A stretch of 64,000 nucleotides of DNA from NORP181 sp047623555 (GCA_047623555.1 JBLHMP010000005.1:1-64000); one strand, 5' to 3'. Positions 17,561-25,890 are shown, numbered from the stretch's first letter. A program made the numbers and translations. The notes: a model not told the origin generated them from the sequence alone.

Positions 17561-17591
17561 TGTGATCACAGTTTTTATTCGTGTGATCACA
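17561..17591 (-). promoter_or_regulatory. Paired TGTGATCACA operator upstream of sdhCDAB
   Basis: Two identical 10-bp palindromes, TGTGATCACA, lie at 17561-17570 and 17582-17591, with centres 21 bp apart and an AT-rich spacer. The same arrangement, with centres 20 bp apart, occurs before sucC at 24478-24507. This is most simply a shared binding site for a dimeric regulator. The regulator is not identified. Confidence 0.6.
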
Positions 17592-17951
17592 AAAAATAAA
17601 ACTCCTGATGTGAACCCCTGCCGAACCAAGACACAGTTTCACCTCGGACTCTCTTGGATGGCCAGAAATCAGAGCCCAGACGGCATCCCAAATGGGTTGA
17701 TAGATCCGCCATTGCGACGCCTCTGCTTACCGTCTCCGTCAAGAGTGCCGTTTCATTCCGATCCCTGTATCGCCTTCAAAGGACAGTATTGCCCGCCACT
17801 TAGAAAATATCGGGTTAATCCCGAAGAAAAATATACTGACGGGGCCGCCGTTTGATTGCAATGGAGCGGATTGCAACGCTGCACTTTGCGACTACGTTTC
17901 GCCGATACGCTCCGAAACCATGGGCGTGTATCAAAAATTCGTGCAACCAAA

Positions 17952-18020
17952 CGTAGGGTGGGTGAAAACCCACGCGGCTTGAGATCGGGTGCAAAAGCGT
18001 GGGTTTTCACCCACCCTACG
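17952..18020. repeat. REP-like inverted pair (family A)
   Basis: A perfect 24-bp inverted repeat: arms at 17952-17975 and 17997-18020, with a 21-nt loop. Each arm is itself a small hairpin (GGGT-GAAA-ACCC). It lies immediately past the stop of mesaconyl-CoA hydratase and probably terminates that operon. Confidence 0.85.
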
Positions 18021-18023
18021 CCT

Positions 18024-19055
18024 TTAAACTGGCATCAACGCCCAGTAATCTAGGTCTAGAAGCACGTCTGGCAGGTATTTGCCATCGCTCCCCCGCAACT
18101 GAAACGGATCGCCGCCCCGCGTTGCTACCAACCGCAAACGGATGGCTCCGACGCCCGGCGCAGAGGTTTCAGCCTTGTCGAGCACTTCGGACCAGGCCCG
18201 CACCGTATCACCGGAAAAACAAGGATTGGCATGCGCACCGCCATTCAGTCCGACAATCATTTGTGCATTGGCCAAGCCGTTAAACGACAACGCCCGCGCC
18301 ATTGAAATGATATGCCCGCCATAGATCAGCCGCTTGCCATCCGGGCGCGCCGTAGCGTCGTAATGCACCTTTGCCGTGTTCTGCCACAGCCGCGTCGCCA
18401 TCATGTGTTCGGCCTCTTCAATGGTCACCCCATCCACATGGTCGATCTGTTCACCGATTTCATAGTCGGCCAAGCGATGCGGCTCTCCTGCCAACGCAAA
18501 ATCGTAGCCGGTGAAATTCAGTCCCGTTGGAATCACCAGATCCGCCGGATCCAGCACTGACACTAGCTCGGGGACCACCGTCACCGGAGCAGGCGCGTCC
18601 AGATTGTTTTTACGCACCATCACCCAACGCACATAGTCCAGCACCACATTGCCACGTTGGTTCATCCCTTTGGTGCGCACATAGACAACGCCGGTTTTTC
18701 CGCTTGAGTTTTGCTTGAGACCGATAACTTCGGACGTGGCGCGCAATGTGTCCCCGGTATGGACTGGCTGCAACCAGCGCCCCTGCGCGTAGCCAAGATT
18801 GGCCACTGCATTTAGCGACACATCCGGGACTGTTTTGCCAAACACCATGTGAAACGCCGCCATGTCGTCAAGCGGACTGCACGACAGCCCGCAGGATCGG
18901 GCGAATTCGTCCGAGGAATACAACGCATGACGGGCCGGATAGAACGCATGGTACAGTGCGCGTTCGCCCCCGGATACCGTGCGCGGCACCGCATGGGTCA
19001 GAACATCGCCAACCGCGTAATCCTCAAAAAACCGGCCCGAATTGGTCTTGGCCAT
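18024..19055 (-). CDS. mch: Mesaconyl-CoA hydratase (MaoC-type)
   Basis: EMC-pathway enzyme hydrating mesaconyl-C1-CoA to beta-methylmalyl-CoA. 343 aa with two MaoC-like hot-dog halves; RFFEDYAVGDVLTHAVPRTV at the start is typical. The N-terminal half has GNVVLDYVRWVMVRKN and the second half LIYGGHIISMARALSFNGL. It is the last gene of a minus-strand unit with malyl-CoA thioesterase, nnrU and a DUF1737 gene. The assignment rests on family resemblance plus this context. Confidence 0.9.
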   Translation of the reverse strand: MAKTNSGRFFEDYAVGDVLTHAVPRTVSGGERALYHAFYPARHALYSSDEFARSCGLSCSPLDDMAAFHMVFGKTVPDVSLNAVANLGYAQGRWLQPVHTGDTLRATSEVIGLKQNSSGKTGVVYVRTKGMNQRGNVVLDYVRWVMVRKNNLDAPAPVTVVPELVSVLDPADLVIPTGLNFTGYDFALAGEPHRLADYEIGEQIDHVDGVTIEEAEHMMATRLWQNTAKVHYDATARPDGKRLIYGGHIISMARALSFNGLANAQMIVGLNGGAHANPCFSGDTVRAWSEVLDKAETSAPGVGAIRLRLVATRGGDPFQLRGSDGKYLPDVLLDLDYWALMPV

Positions 19056-19262
19056 TCACTGCTCTCCTAGTTTCATGTCGGCGGAATAAGGTGTGGCAAC
19101 GTCTTTGATCACCGCCTGCCCGCACCGCATGACGCCGCGCGCAGCGTCGTAGGCATAGGTGGGATCACCATGCAGAGACCAGCCTTTGGCCAAGGCTTCG
19201 CTGACTTTATGGCAAAAGGCTGATGTGTCATCCTCGGTCAAAAGCCGATAAATCGTGCTCAT
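19056..19262 (-). CDS. DUF1737 domain protein
   Basis: 68 aa from the ATG at 19262 (MSTIYRLLTEDDTSAF). The region KVSEALAKGWSLHGDPTYAYD is the DUF1737 core. The start overlaps the nnrU stop (ATGA), so translation is coupled, and the stop is adjacent to the start of mch. No function is known for the family. Confidence 0.85.
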   Translation of the reverse strand: MSTIYRLLTEDDTSAFCHKVSEALAKGWSLHGDPTYAYDAARGVMRCGQAVIKDVATPYSADMKLGEQ

Positions 19263-19813
19263 GACGCAAAGGGCCACGGGCCGACCCAACCGTGAATAAG
19301 GCCAATAACAACCATGATCACAACCGAAGCGACCAAGAACATAGCGTCTTTGCCAATTGTTCCCGGCTCACCCGGAGACCATTCCGGTTCGGCCGCGTTG
19401 ATCATCTTGATCTGAATAGGCACCCAAAGCAGCAGTCCGCCAAACAGGACAATGCCTGCCGCATCGCCATTAACCAGCAAATGCGCAATGGCCCACAGCA
19501 TGAACCCCACCATCATTGGATGACGCATCTTGTTCAGCAGAACGCCCTTTTTCGGCGCAGGGCTCATCATAAAGATCGCGATCAGCACCAGCAGGTTGTT
19601 GATGTGCACCATAAAGGACGGCGGCGACCAGACCTCGACAAACGGAGCTGCGCGAAAGCCCAGAACCATCAGCACGATCGACGCAAGGATGATCAACGCG
19701 ACCAAACCTTTGCCGCGATCACCCAATGCTGTGCGCTGAACGGGCATCACCCGCTTAAAGCAATGTGCGCCCCACCACAGAAAAACACCTAAAACTAAAA
19801 TTCCAAAGCTCAT
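19259..19813 (-). CDS. NnrU family membrane protein
   Basis: 184-aa integral membrane protein with about five hydrophobic segments. The conserved MRHPMMVGFMLWAIAHLLVNGD lies near residue 95, matching the NnrU family (linked to nitrite/nitric-oxide respiration in some Rhodobacter, and related to isoprenylcysteine methyltransferase-like folds). Here it sits inside an EMC-pathway operon, 6 nt after the malyl-CoA thioesterase gene, with no denitrification genes nearby. Its role in this setting is unknown. Confidence 0.85.
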   Translation of the reverse strand: MSFGILVLGVFLWWGAHCFKRVMPVQRTALGDRGKGLVALIILASIVLMVLGFRAAPFVEVWSPPSFMVHINNLLVLIAIFMMSPAPKKGVLLNKMRHPMMVGFMLWAIAHLLVNGDAAGIVLFGGLLLWVPIQIKMINAAEPEWSPGEPGTIGKDAMFLVASVVIMVVIGLIHGWVGPWPFAS

Positions 19814-19819
19814 ATCTGG

Positions 19820-20677
19820 CTACCCCGCTTGCAAAGCTTCTATTGCCTTTGCTTTTGCCAGAGTTTCCTGTGCCGTTGCAACGTGAAGATTCTCAACGAT
19901 CCGACCATCGACCACGGCGACCCCCTGCCCTTCCGCCTCGATCTCTTTGAAAGCCGCGATTTGGCGGCGGGCCAGATCAATTTCGGCCTCCGATGGGCCA
20001 AACGCCGCATTGGTGATGTCCACCTGCGCCGGGTGGATCAAGGTTTTGCCATCAAAACCCATATCGCGGCCCTGTGCACATTCCACCGCCAGACCGTCAT
20101 CGTCTTTGTAGGCGTTATATACACCATCAACGATCACCAGCCCCTCGGCTTTGGCGGCGAGCAGGCAAAGACCCAACCCGGTTAACATTGGTTCGCGATC
20201 AGCGCGGAACCGGGTTTGCAGTTCCTTGGCCAGATCATTGGTGCCCATGACCATGCCCGTCAGCACCGGATGCGCCGCGATTTGCGCCGCGTTCAACATG
20301 CCACGTGGCGTTTCCATCATCGCCCAGATCGGCATGTCGCCGGTGATTGCCGCCAAGGCATCAACATCCGCAGGGCTGCCAACTTTGGGCAACAACACAA
20401 CATCGGCATCCATGTCGCGTGCCGCTTTGGCATCTGCCAGCCCCCACGGGGTGTCCAGGCCGTTGATCCGCACGATCCGCAACCGGGACCCATAGCCGCC
20501 CGCCGCAAGTGTGGTTTTCAGCAACGCGCGGGCGCTGTCTTTTTCGGCAGCTGTCACCGCATCTTCAAGATCAAAGATGATCGCATCAATGGGCAAGGTT
20601 TTAGCCTTTGCGAAAGCCCGTTCTTTTGAGGCCGGGATATAAAGGACGGAACGATGAGGACGAAGCTGGGCATCCAT
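19820..20677 (-). CDS. mcl2: (3S)-malyl-CoA thioesterase / CoA ester lyase family
   Basis: 285-aa HpcH/HpaI (CitE-like) protein. RPHRSVLYIPASKERAF opens the protein, followed by IIFDLEDAV near residue 35, RINGLDTPWG near 70 and VVLLPKVGS near 95. Length and sequence favour the R. sphaeroides Mcl2-type (3S)-malyl-CoA thioesterase, which releases malate, over the longer Mcl1 lyase (about 318 aa). The alternative is a beta-methylmalyl-CoA lyase. It is the first gene of the operon ending in mesaconyl-CoA hydratase. Confidence 0.85.
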   Translation of the reverse strand: MDAQLRPHRSVLYIPASKERAFAKAKTLPIDAIIFDLEDAVTAAEKDSARALLKTTLAAGGYGSRLRIVRINGLDTPWGLADAKAARDMDADVVLLPKVGSPADVDALAAITGDMPIWAMMETPRGMLNAAQIAAHPVLTGMVMGTNDLAKELQTRFRADREPMLTGLGLCLLAAKAEGLVIVDGVYNAYKDDDGLAVECAQGRDMGFDGKTLIHPAQVDITNAAFGPSEAEIDLARRQIAAFKEIEAEGQGVAVVDGRIVENLHVATAQETLAKAKAIEALQAG

Positions 20678-20862
20678 TGAAAATCTCCAAGGTCATAATG
20701 TTGCGCAGAAGTGGGCATTTTTGAACGGAAAATTCAAGGGTAAAAGCGCCGCAACGCAGCATATGATCGCTCCGAACGATCCATTAACCAATCTGCAGCA
20801 TCCAAAGCGCAAAGTTTTCAGTGTTGGGCAAACCCCGACTGGTGGATGGAAAGGGTAACTTT

Positions 20863-21180
20863 ATGATGGAAATTATGTTCAAAATGACGATGGGTTTGGG
20901 TGTGATGGCGTTGGCGGCGCAGGATGTCTCGGCGGCACCCAAACGCAACTGCGCGCCGCGTCCGATGGTTCTGGAACGGTTGGCCAACAGTTATGGCGAG
21001 ACCCGGCAGAGCATTGGATTGGGGAGCAATAATGCGGTGATTGAGGTGTTTTCCTCTGCCGAAACCGGCAGTTGGACAATCACAGTGACAAAGCCAGATG
21101 GGGTCACATGCCTTGTCGCGTCGGGGCGGTCGTTTGAAAACCTGTCAGAGGCGTTGCCCCCACAGGGCACCGACGTGTGA
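20863..21180 (+). CDS. Small secreted protein of unknown function
   Basis: 105 aa from the ATG at 20863, with AAGGG at 20851-20855. A signal peptide ends around AAQDVSAAP (about residue 25). The mature part contains two cysteines and a beta-rich C-terminal half (GSWTITVTKPDGVTCLVASG). I recognise no named domain; similar small secreted proteins are common in Rhodobacterales. It is divergent from the malyl-CoA operon and convergent with a TauE/SafE gene. Confidence 0.7.
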   Translation: MMEIMFKMTMGLGVMALAAQDVSAAPKRNCAPRPMVLERLANSYGETRQSIGLGSNNAVIEVFSSAETGSWTITVTKPDGVTCLVASGRSFENLSEALPPQGTDV

Positions 21181-21197
21181 AATCGCGACCCGTGGGG

Positions 21198-21223
21198 TGC
21201 GTGGGTTTTCACCCACCCTACGC
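21198..21223. repeat. REP-like hairpin, single unit (family A)
   Basis: GCGTGGGTTTTCACCCACCCTA, the same unit as at 2750. It overlaps the stop codon of the convergent TauE/SafE gene and follows the secreted-protein gene by about 20 nt, as a shared terminator would. Confidence 0.75.
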
Positions 21224-21976
21224 CAATACGGAATCCCAGACTAATTTGCTTCCGGTCAGACACAGGGCGACATAGGTGACCCCAAAGAACAACCGTTCTG
21301 ACACGATCAGGTGCATCCGCACCCCCAGCCACACCCCGGCAAACGCAACAGGCGCCAGCATTAGATTGGCAAGCCCGGTCTCGACGGTGAACATGCCTAA
21401 ATAGGCATAGGGAATGACCTTTGCGGCATTAATCACCCAAAATACGATCACCGTAGTGCCCTGATACTGGGTTTTTGTCAGTTTTTGGGACAGCAAATAC
21501 ACCGCAGAGGGTGGCCCGCCCGCATGGCTTACAAAGCTGGTGAACCCCGCAACGATGCCGGAAAGTACCCCGGCCCAGGCGGGTAGACGGTTGGCAAAAG
21601 GCCGCACGATCCCGGTTGATTTAGCCAATTGCCAGGCCACAAAGGCGATCGACATCACCCCGATCATCAGCCGCAACAGGTCGACGTCGGCGACCTGGAA
21701 CAACCACACGCCCAGCGCCACGCCGGGCACGCTCCCCAAGATCATCACCTTGGCATCGGGCCAGCTCCATTTTTTCCAAAACGCGCCCAAAGCGGCGATA
21801 TCCATCATCATCAGCATTGGCAACATCAGCGCCAGCGCCTGTTCGGGTTGCAGCACCAGAGCCAGAATAGATGTCGCGGAAAACGCTGCTCCACCACCGA
21901 AACCGCCCTTGGAAAACCCGGCAAACAACACAGTCGGCACCGCCAGAGCAAAAAACACGCCATTCAGTCCCAACAT
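21218..21976 (-). CDS. TauE/SafE family membrane protein
   Basis: 252-aa predicted exporter of the TauE/SafE family. The first glycine-rich repeat is FAGFSKGGFGGGAAF near residue 20 and the second FTSFVSHAGGPPSAV near 145, with about eight hydrophobic segments. It differs clearly from the TauE/SafE protein at 1062-1985 and is not its duplicate. It has no TIGR02186 partner. The substrate is unknown. Confidence 0.85.
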   Translation of the reverse strand: MLGLNGVFFALAVPTVLFAGFSKGGFGGGAAFSATSILALVLQPEQALALMLPMLMMMDIAALGAFWKKWSWPDAKVMILGSVPGVALGVWLFQVADVDLLRLMIGVMSIAFVAWQLAKSTGIVRPFANRLPAWAGVLSGIVAGFTSFVSHAGGPPSAVYLLSQKLTKTQYQGTTVIVFWVINAAKVIPYAYLGMFTVETGLANLMLAPVAFAGVWLGVRMHLIVSERLFFGVTYVALCLTGSKLVWDSVLA

Positions 21977-22135
21977 GCCTACGCCTTGAAAAATCGTTCC
22001 TGCTCAATCGCTTTAGCGCATCCATACGCGCCCAAACAGGGTCTCCGCGCGCCCAAGCCGCAGGGCCTTACCCTTGCGCCTGCGGCCCTGACGTTCTAGG
22101 CAACGCCCGAACTCATCGGACCGGAGACCTATCAA

Positions 22136-23098
22136 ATGGCCAGACCCAAAATCGCGCTTATCGGCGCAGGTCAAATTGGCGGCACGCTCGCCCACCTCGC
22201 AGCAATCAAGGAACTTGGTGACGTTGTCATGTTTGACATCGCCCCGGGGACACCCGAAGGCAAAGCACTCGACATTTCCGAGGCTGGCCCATCCGAAGGC
22301 TTTGACGCCACATTGTCCGGTACACAATCATATGCTGACATCGCCGGTGCAGACGTTTGCATCGTTACCGCAGGTGTGCCCCGCAAACCCGGAATGAGCC
22401 GCGATGACCTGCTGGGCATCAACCTGAAAGTGATGAAATCCGTTGGCGAAGGCATCCGCGACCATGCCCCGAACGCCTTTGTGATCTGCATCACCAACCC
22501 GCTGGATGCGATGGTCTGGGCCCTGCGCGAATTTTCCGGACTGCCCCACAACATGGTGTGTGGCATGGCTGGCATTCTGGACAGCGCCCGGTTCCGTCAT
22601 TTCCTCGCCGACGAATTTGGCGTGTCGATGAAGGACGTCACCGCGTTTGTTCTGGGCGGTCATGGTGACACCATGGTGCCCTTGTCGCGTTATTCCACCG
22701 TTGCCGGCATCCCGTTGCCTGATCTGGTAAAAATGGGCTGGACCACACAGGAAAAACTGGACGCAATCATCCAGCGCACCCGTGATGGCGGTGCCGAAAT
22801 CGTTGGACTGCTGAAAACCGGTTCGGCGTTTTACGCGCCTGCAACTTCGGCAATCGAAATGGCCGAAGCCTTCCTGAAAGACCAGAAACGTGTGCTGCCT
22901 TGTGCCGCCTATGTTGACGGTGCTTTGGGCCTGAATGGTATGTATGTGGGCGTGCCCACCATCATCGGTGCCGGCGGCATTGAAAAAGTCATCGACATCC
23001 AGATGACTGCAGATGAGCAAGCCATGTTCGACAGCTCTGTCGCTGCTGTGAACGGTCTGGTTGAAGCCTGCAAAGGCATCAATCCGACGCTGGCATAA
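22136..23098 (+). CDS. mdh: Malate dehydrogenase
   Basis: Interconverts malate and oxaloacetate with NAD. 320 aa, LDH-like type. Motifs are the Rossmann GAGQIGGT at residues 10-17, the substrate loop GVPRKPGMSRDDLL near 80, NPLDAMVW near 120 and the catalytic His in GGHGDTMVPL near 175. It stands alone with its own intrinsic terminator. The paired GTGATCAC element of sdh and suc is absent from its upstream region. Confidence 0.97.
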   Translation: MARPKIALIGAGQIGGTLAHLAAIKELGDVVMFDIAPGTPEGKALDISEAGPSEGFDATLSGTQSYADIAGADVCIVTAGVPRKPGMSRDDLLGINLKVMKSVGEGIRDHAPNAFVICITNPLDAMVWALREFSGLPHNMVCGMAGILDSARFRHFLADEFGVSMKDVTAFVLGGHGDTMVPLSRYSTVAGIPLPDLVKMGWTTQEKLDAIIQRTRDGGAEIVGLLKTGSAFYAPATSAIEMAEAFLKDQKRVLPCAAYVDGALGLNGMYVGVPTIIGAGGIEKVIDIQMTADEQAMFDSSVAAVNGLVEACKGINPTLA

Positions 23099-23120
23099 AC
23101 CAACAAGACTTTATCAGTCA

Positions 23121-23152
23121 AAGGCGCCCCATATTTTGGGCGCCTTTTCTTT
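23121..23152 (+). terminator. Intrinsic terminator of mdh
   Basis: Stem AAGGCGCCC / GGGCGCCTT at 23121-23129 and 23138-23146 with an 8-nt loop, followed by TTCTTT. It starts 22 nt after the mdh stop. Confidence 0.9.
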
Positions 23153-23204
23153 GCCGTTTACTGAACGCCGTTCATGTTATAAGCACCAGCAAGGGAAATC
23201 TGAT

Positions 23205-24435
23205 ATGCACCGTCTTATCTTGGCAACCTTGACGATCGTCGGGCTAAACACCGCAGCAACTGCAGCCCTGACTATTCCACCCTCATTGCCACCCAGGGCT
23301 TGTCAGGTGCGCAAACCGCGCTCTTATCCCAATCTGTTCTGACACCGTCTGATCAATTCGCGCTTGGTGGCGTTCGCTTTCCTGCGGCAATCGAACACGC
23401 GCTTCAAACGCGGTTCCGTGTTGGCATATTTGATGGGTCTGATCAAATGGCGGATATCCCGTTTTGCGGCTGCCAATCCCGGAAAACCCAACACCCGACC
23501 CGTTCTCACCGCAGACAGTTTCTGACCTTTTCAAAACCGTACTGACGGATTTGGAGCAGGCAAGACAGGCCCTCGGCATGATCTCGGCCTCAGATGAGGT
23601 TTCGGTGATTATTGACCCACAGGACCTGTGGTTTGATATCAATATGAACGATCACCGCGATCCCGGCGAAGGGCTCTTTGAGACCACCGGAGCGCTTTTG
23701 GTAGGGTTCTTCAACACTAAACGCTCTCGCACCGATCCAATTTGACCTTTCTGATGCGGCCTAGTTGTCGGCCTATTACCACCTTTTGTCGGGTGTCAGC
23801 GAAACCATTTTGGCATTTGATCCGGCGGCGGCCACCAAAACGGTTTATTCTGCTGGCACAGACATGGATGCGGCCCGCGACACGCCGTTTGTTGGCGATG
23901 TTTGTTGGCGCCGCTTGTTGGCGAAGGTTTTCTGTCGAACCAAGACACACCACCGCTTGCTGACCTCATTGCCACGATCATATATGCCCTGCAAAGCCAG
24001 CCTGATGTGACCCGATCGCGGGCTGCGCATGCCCATTTTCTCAACATGATTGACGACAACAAGGGATTTTGGTCGCGGGTCGCACTGGAAACGGACAATG
24101 ACGCAGAGTGAATTCCGAATTCGACCCAAACAAGCGTTTTACCTGTGCCCTTTCCTGCAGAAACCGGTGATCGGTGGCAAAATGTGCTGATGGAGGCCGA
24201 GGCTTTGTTGAACGGTGACCTGCTGTTGCCCCATAGGCGCTTGGGTCGCTACGCCGGGATTAATCTGGGTGCGATGTTTTAAAAACCGTCCCCCGTCGAC
24301 ATTGTCGGCGTTCTTTAGGGCTGGACCAGCATGCCCAACGTTGAGCAGGGTCCATTGATTAACCGCACAAACCTGTGAGCGTTCGAACAATTATTTGGTG
24401 CAAGTGCCCCTTTATACGCGATCATTCTAAATTGA
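23205..24435 (+). pseudogene. Decayed secreted-protein gene (many frameshifts and stops)
   Basis: An originally single gene is traceable across three frames. It starts with a signal peptide (MHRLILATLTIVGLN). Later fragments read SDQFALGGVRFPAAIEHALQ, then LPIPENPTPDPFS, then DPQDLWFDINMNDHRDPGEG, then HLLSGVSETILAFDP, then a C-terminal AFEQLFGASAPLYAIILN. The frame must change near 23270, 23465, 23725 and 23895. In-frame stops occur at 23762 (TAG), 24109 (TGA), 24280 (TAA), 24316 (TAG) and 24376 (TGA), several at positions where Trp would fit. From memory the family is a hypothetical secreted protein found next to mdh in other Rhodobacterales. Its function is unknown. Confidence 0.8.
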
Positions 24436-24477
24436 TTCGGGCGGAATAAATCAATCTGGCGTGTTAGAAAACAACTT

Positions 24478-24507
24478 TGTGATCACGCTTTTTTTCGTGT
24501 GATCACA
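24478..24507 (+). promoter_or_regulatory. Paired GTGATCAC operator upstream of the suc operon
   Basis: GTGATCAC at 24479-24486 and 24499-24506, with centres 20 bp apart and a T-rich spacer, 110-139 bp before sucC. It matches the pair before sdhC (17561-17591), including a shared TTCGTGTGATCACAAAA segment on the plus strand. Confidence 0.6.
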
Positions 24508-24512
24508 AAAGG

Positions 24513-24552
24513 CGATTTTTGCCGTAATTCGCTTTGCATGGGGCAAAAATCG
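24513..24552 (+). promoter_or_regulatory. Inverted repeat in sucC upstream region
   Basis: 11-bp perfect arms CGATTTTTGCC (24513-24523) and GGCAAAAATCG (24542-24552) around 18 nt. It could be an operator with TTTGC/GCAAA half-sites or an RNA stem in the leader. I could not place a convincing promoter to decide. Confidence 0.4.
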
Positions 24553-24616
24553 TTTAACCTTGTCTCAATAACATCTCTATACCCTGCGCAATCGTATATC
24601 AGACGGGACAGCATTC

Positions 24617-25810
24617 ATGAACATCCACGAATATCAGGCCAAGGCTCTTCTTCGCAGCTTCGGGGCACCGGTTTCGGACGGTCGCGTTGTATTGCGCGCC
24701 GAAGACGCCAAAACAGCGGCCGGCGAACTTGACGGCCCACTTTGGGTTATCAAAGCACAAATCCACGCAGGCGGACGCGGCAAAGGCACATTCAAAGAGG
24801 CCGATGCTGGCGAACAGGGCGGTGTGCGCCTGACCAAATCCGTCGAAGAGGCCGCCTCTGAGGCGCGTAAAATGCTGGGTCGCACCCTGGTCACGCATCA
24901 GACCGGCCCGGCGGGCAAACAGGTCAACCGCATCTACATTGAGGATGGCGCCGGTATTGAGACCGAAATGTATCTGGCCCTGTTGGTCGATCGTGTGTCC
25001 AGCCGTGTTAGTTTTGTCTGCTCGACCGAGGGTGGCATGGACATCGAACAGGTTGCTGCCGACACCCCGGAAAAAATTCTGTCTTTCAACGTTGATCCCG
25101 CGACGGGCTATCAGGCATTCCACGGTCGTCGCATTGCATTTGCACTGGGGCTGTCCGGCAAGCAGATCAAACAATGTGTCGCTCTGATGGGGCTGCTGTA
25201 CAAAGCGTTCCTTGAAAAGAACATGGAGATGCTTGAGATCAACCCGCTGATTGTCACCGATGCCGGCGATCTCAAGGTGCTGGATGCCAAGATTAGCTTT
25301 GACGACAACGCACTGTATCGCCACGCCGATATCGCCGAGTTGCGCGACGAGTCCGAAGAAGACCCAAAAGAGCTTGAGGCCGCCAAATACGACCTGAACT
25401 ACATCACTCTGGACGGTGAAATCGGCTGTATGGTCAATGGTGCCGGTCTGGCGATGGCGACCATGGACATCATCAAATTGTACGGTTCTGAGCCGGCCAA
25501 CTTCCTTGACGTAGGCGGCGGCGCGACCAAGGAAAAGGTCACCGAAGCGTTCAAAATCATCACCTCGGACCCCAAGGTCAAAGGCATTCTGGTCAATATC
25601 TTTGGCGGCATCATGCGCTGTGATGTCATCGCCGAGGGCGTTGTGGCCGCGGTGAAAGAGGTCGGATTGAAGGTGCCATTGGTTGTACGCCTTGAGGGCA
25701 CCAATGTTGAGCAGGGCAAAGCGATCATTAACGCGTCAGGCGTTGATATTATCGCGGCGGATAACCTGAAAGACGGCGCCGAGAAAATCGTGGCGGCGGT
25801 TAAGGGCTAA
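24617..25810 (+). CDS. sucC: Succinate-CoA ligase, beta subunit
   Basis: Forms succinate and ATP/GTP from succinyl-CoA with SucD. 397 aa, standard length. The N-terminal ATP-grasp part begins MNIHEYQAKALLRSFGAPV, with KAQIHAGGRGKGTFK near residue 47. The C-terminal ligase domain has GCMVNGAGLAMATMD near 270 and NIFGGIMRCDVIAEG near 325. It is the first gene of the long suc/odh operon. Confidence 0.97.
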   Translation: MNIHEYQAKALLRSFGAPVSDGRVVLRAEDAKTAAGELDGPLWVIKAQIHAGGRGKGTFKEADAGEQGGVRLTKSVEEAASEARKMLGRTLVTHQTGPAGKQVNRIYIEDGAGIETEMYLALLVDRVSSRVSFVCSTEGGMDIEQVAADTPEKILSFNVDPATGYQAFHGRRIAFALGLSGKQIKQCVALMGLLYKAFLEKNMEMLEINPLIVTDAGDLKVLDAKISFDDNALYRHADIAELRDESEEDPKELEAAKYDLNYITLDGEIGCMVNGAGLAMATMDIIKLYGSEPANFLDVGGGATKEKVTEAFKIITSDPKVKGILVNIFGGIMRCDVIAEGVVAAVKEVGLKVPLVVRLEGTNVEQGKAIINASGVDIIAADNLKDGAEKIVAAVKG

Positions 25811-25812
25811 TC

Positions 25813-25874
25813 GTAGGGTGCGTGATTTCACGCACCATTCCGGAATTATTGGTGCGTGAAATCACGCACCCTAC
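25813..25874. repeat. 25-bp perfect inverted repeat inside the suc operon
   Basis: Arms at 25813-25837 and 25850-25874 are perfect complements with a 12-nt loop. Each arm is itself a palindrome (GGTGCGTGATTTCACGCACC). It is a sequence variant of the family-A REP-like units. It fills the sucC-sucD gap and ends 16 nt before the sucD start, just ahead of its AGGAGA ribosome site. Confidence 0.9.
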
Positions 25875-25890
25875 ATAGGAGAACGCCATA

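Larger units (their letters stand above)
17438..18023. other. Intergenic region upstream of sdhC
   Basis: 586 bp without a supportable gene. It holds the paired TGTGATCACA site and, at its far end, the inverted family-A repeat. The middle (about 17600-17950) shows no ORF with protein-like composition and no structure I recognise. Confidence 0.6.

Noticed and set aside
17753..18010. 85-aa minus-strand ORF in the gap between sdhC and mch
   Set aside because: It spans the REP-like repeat and has no recognisable protein features.
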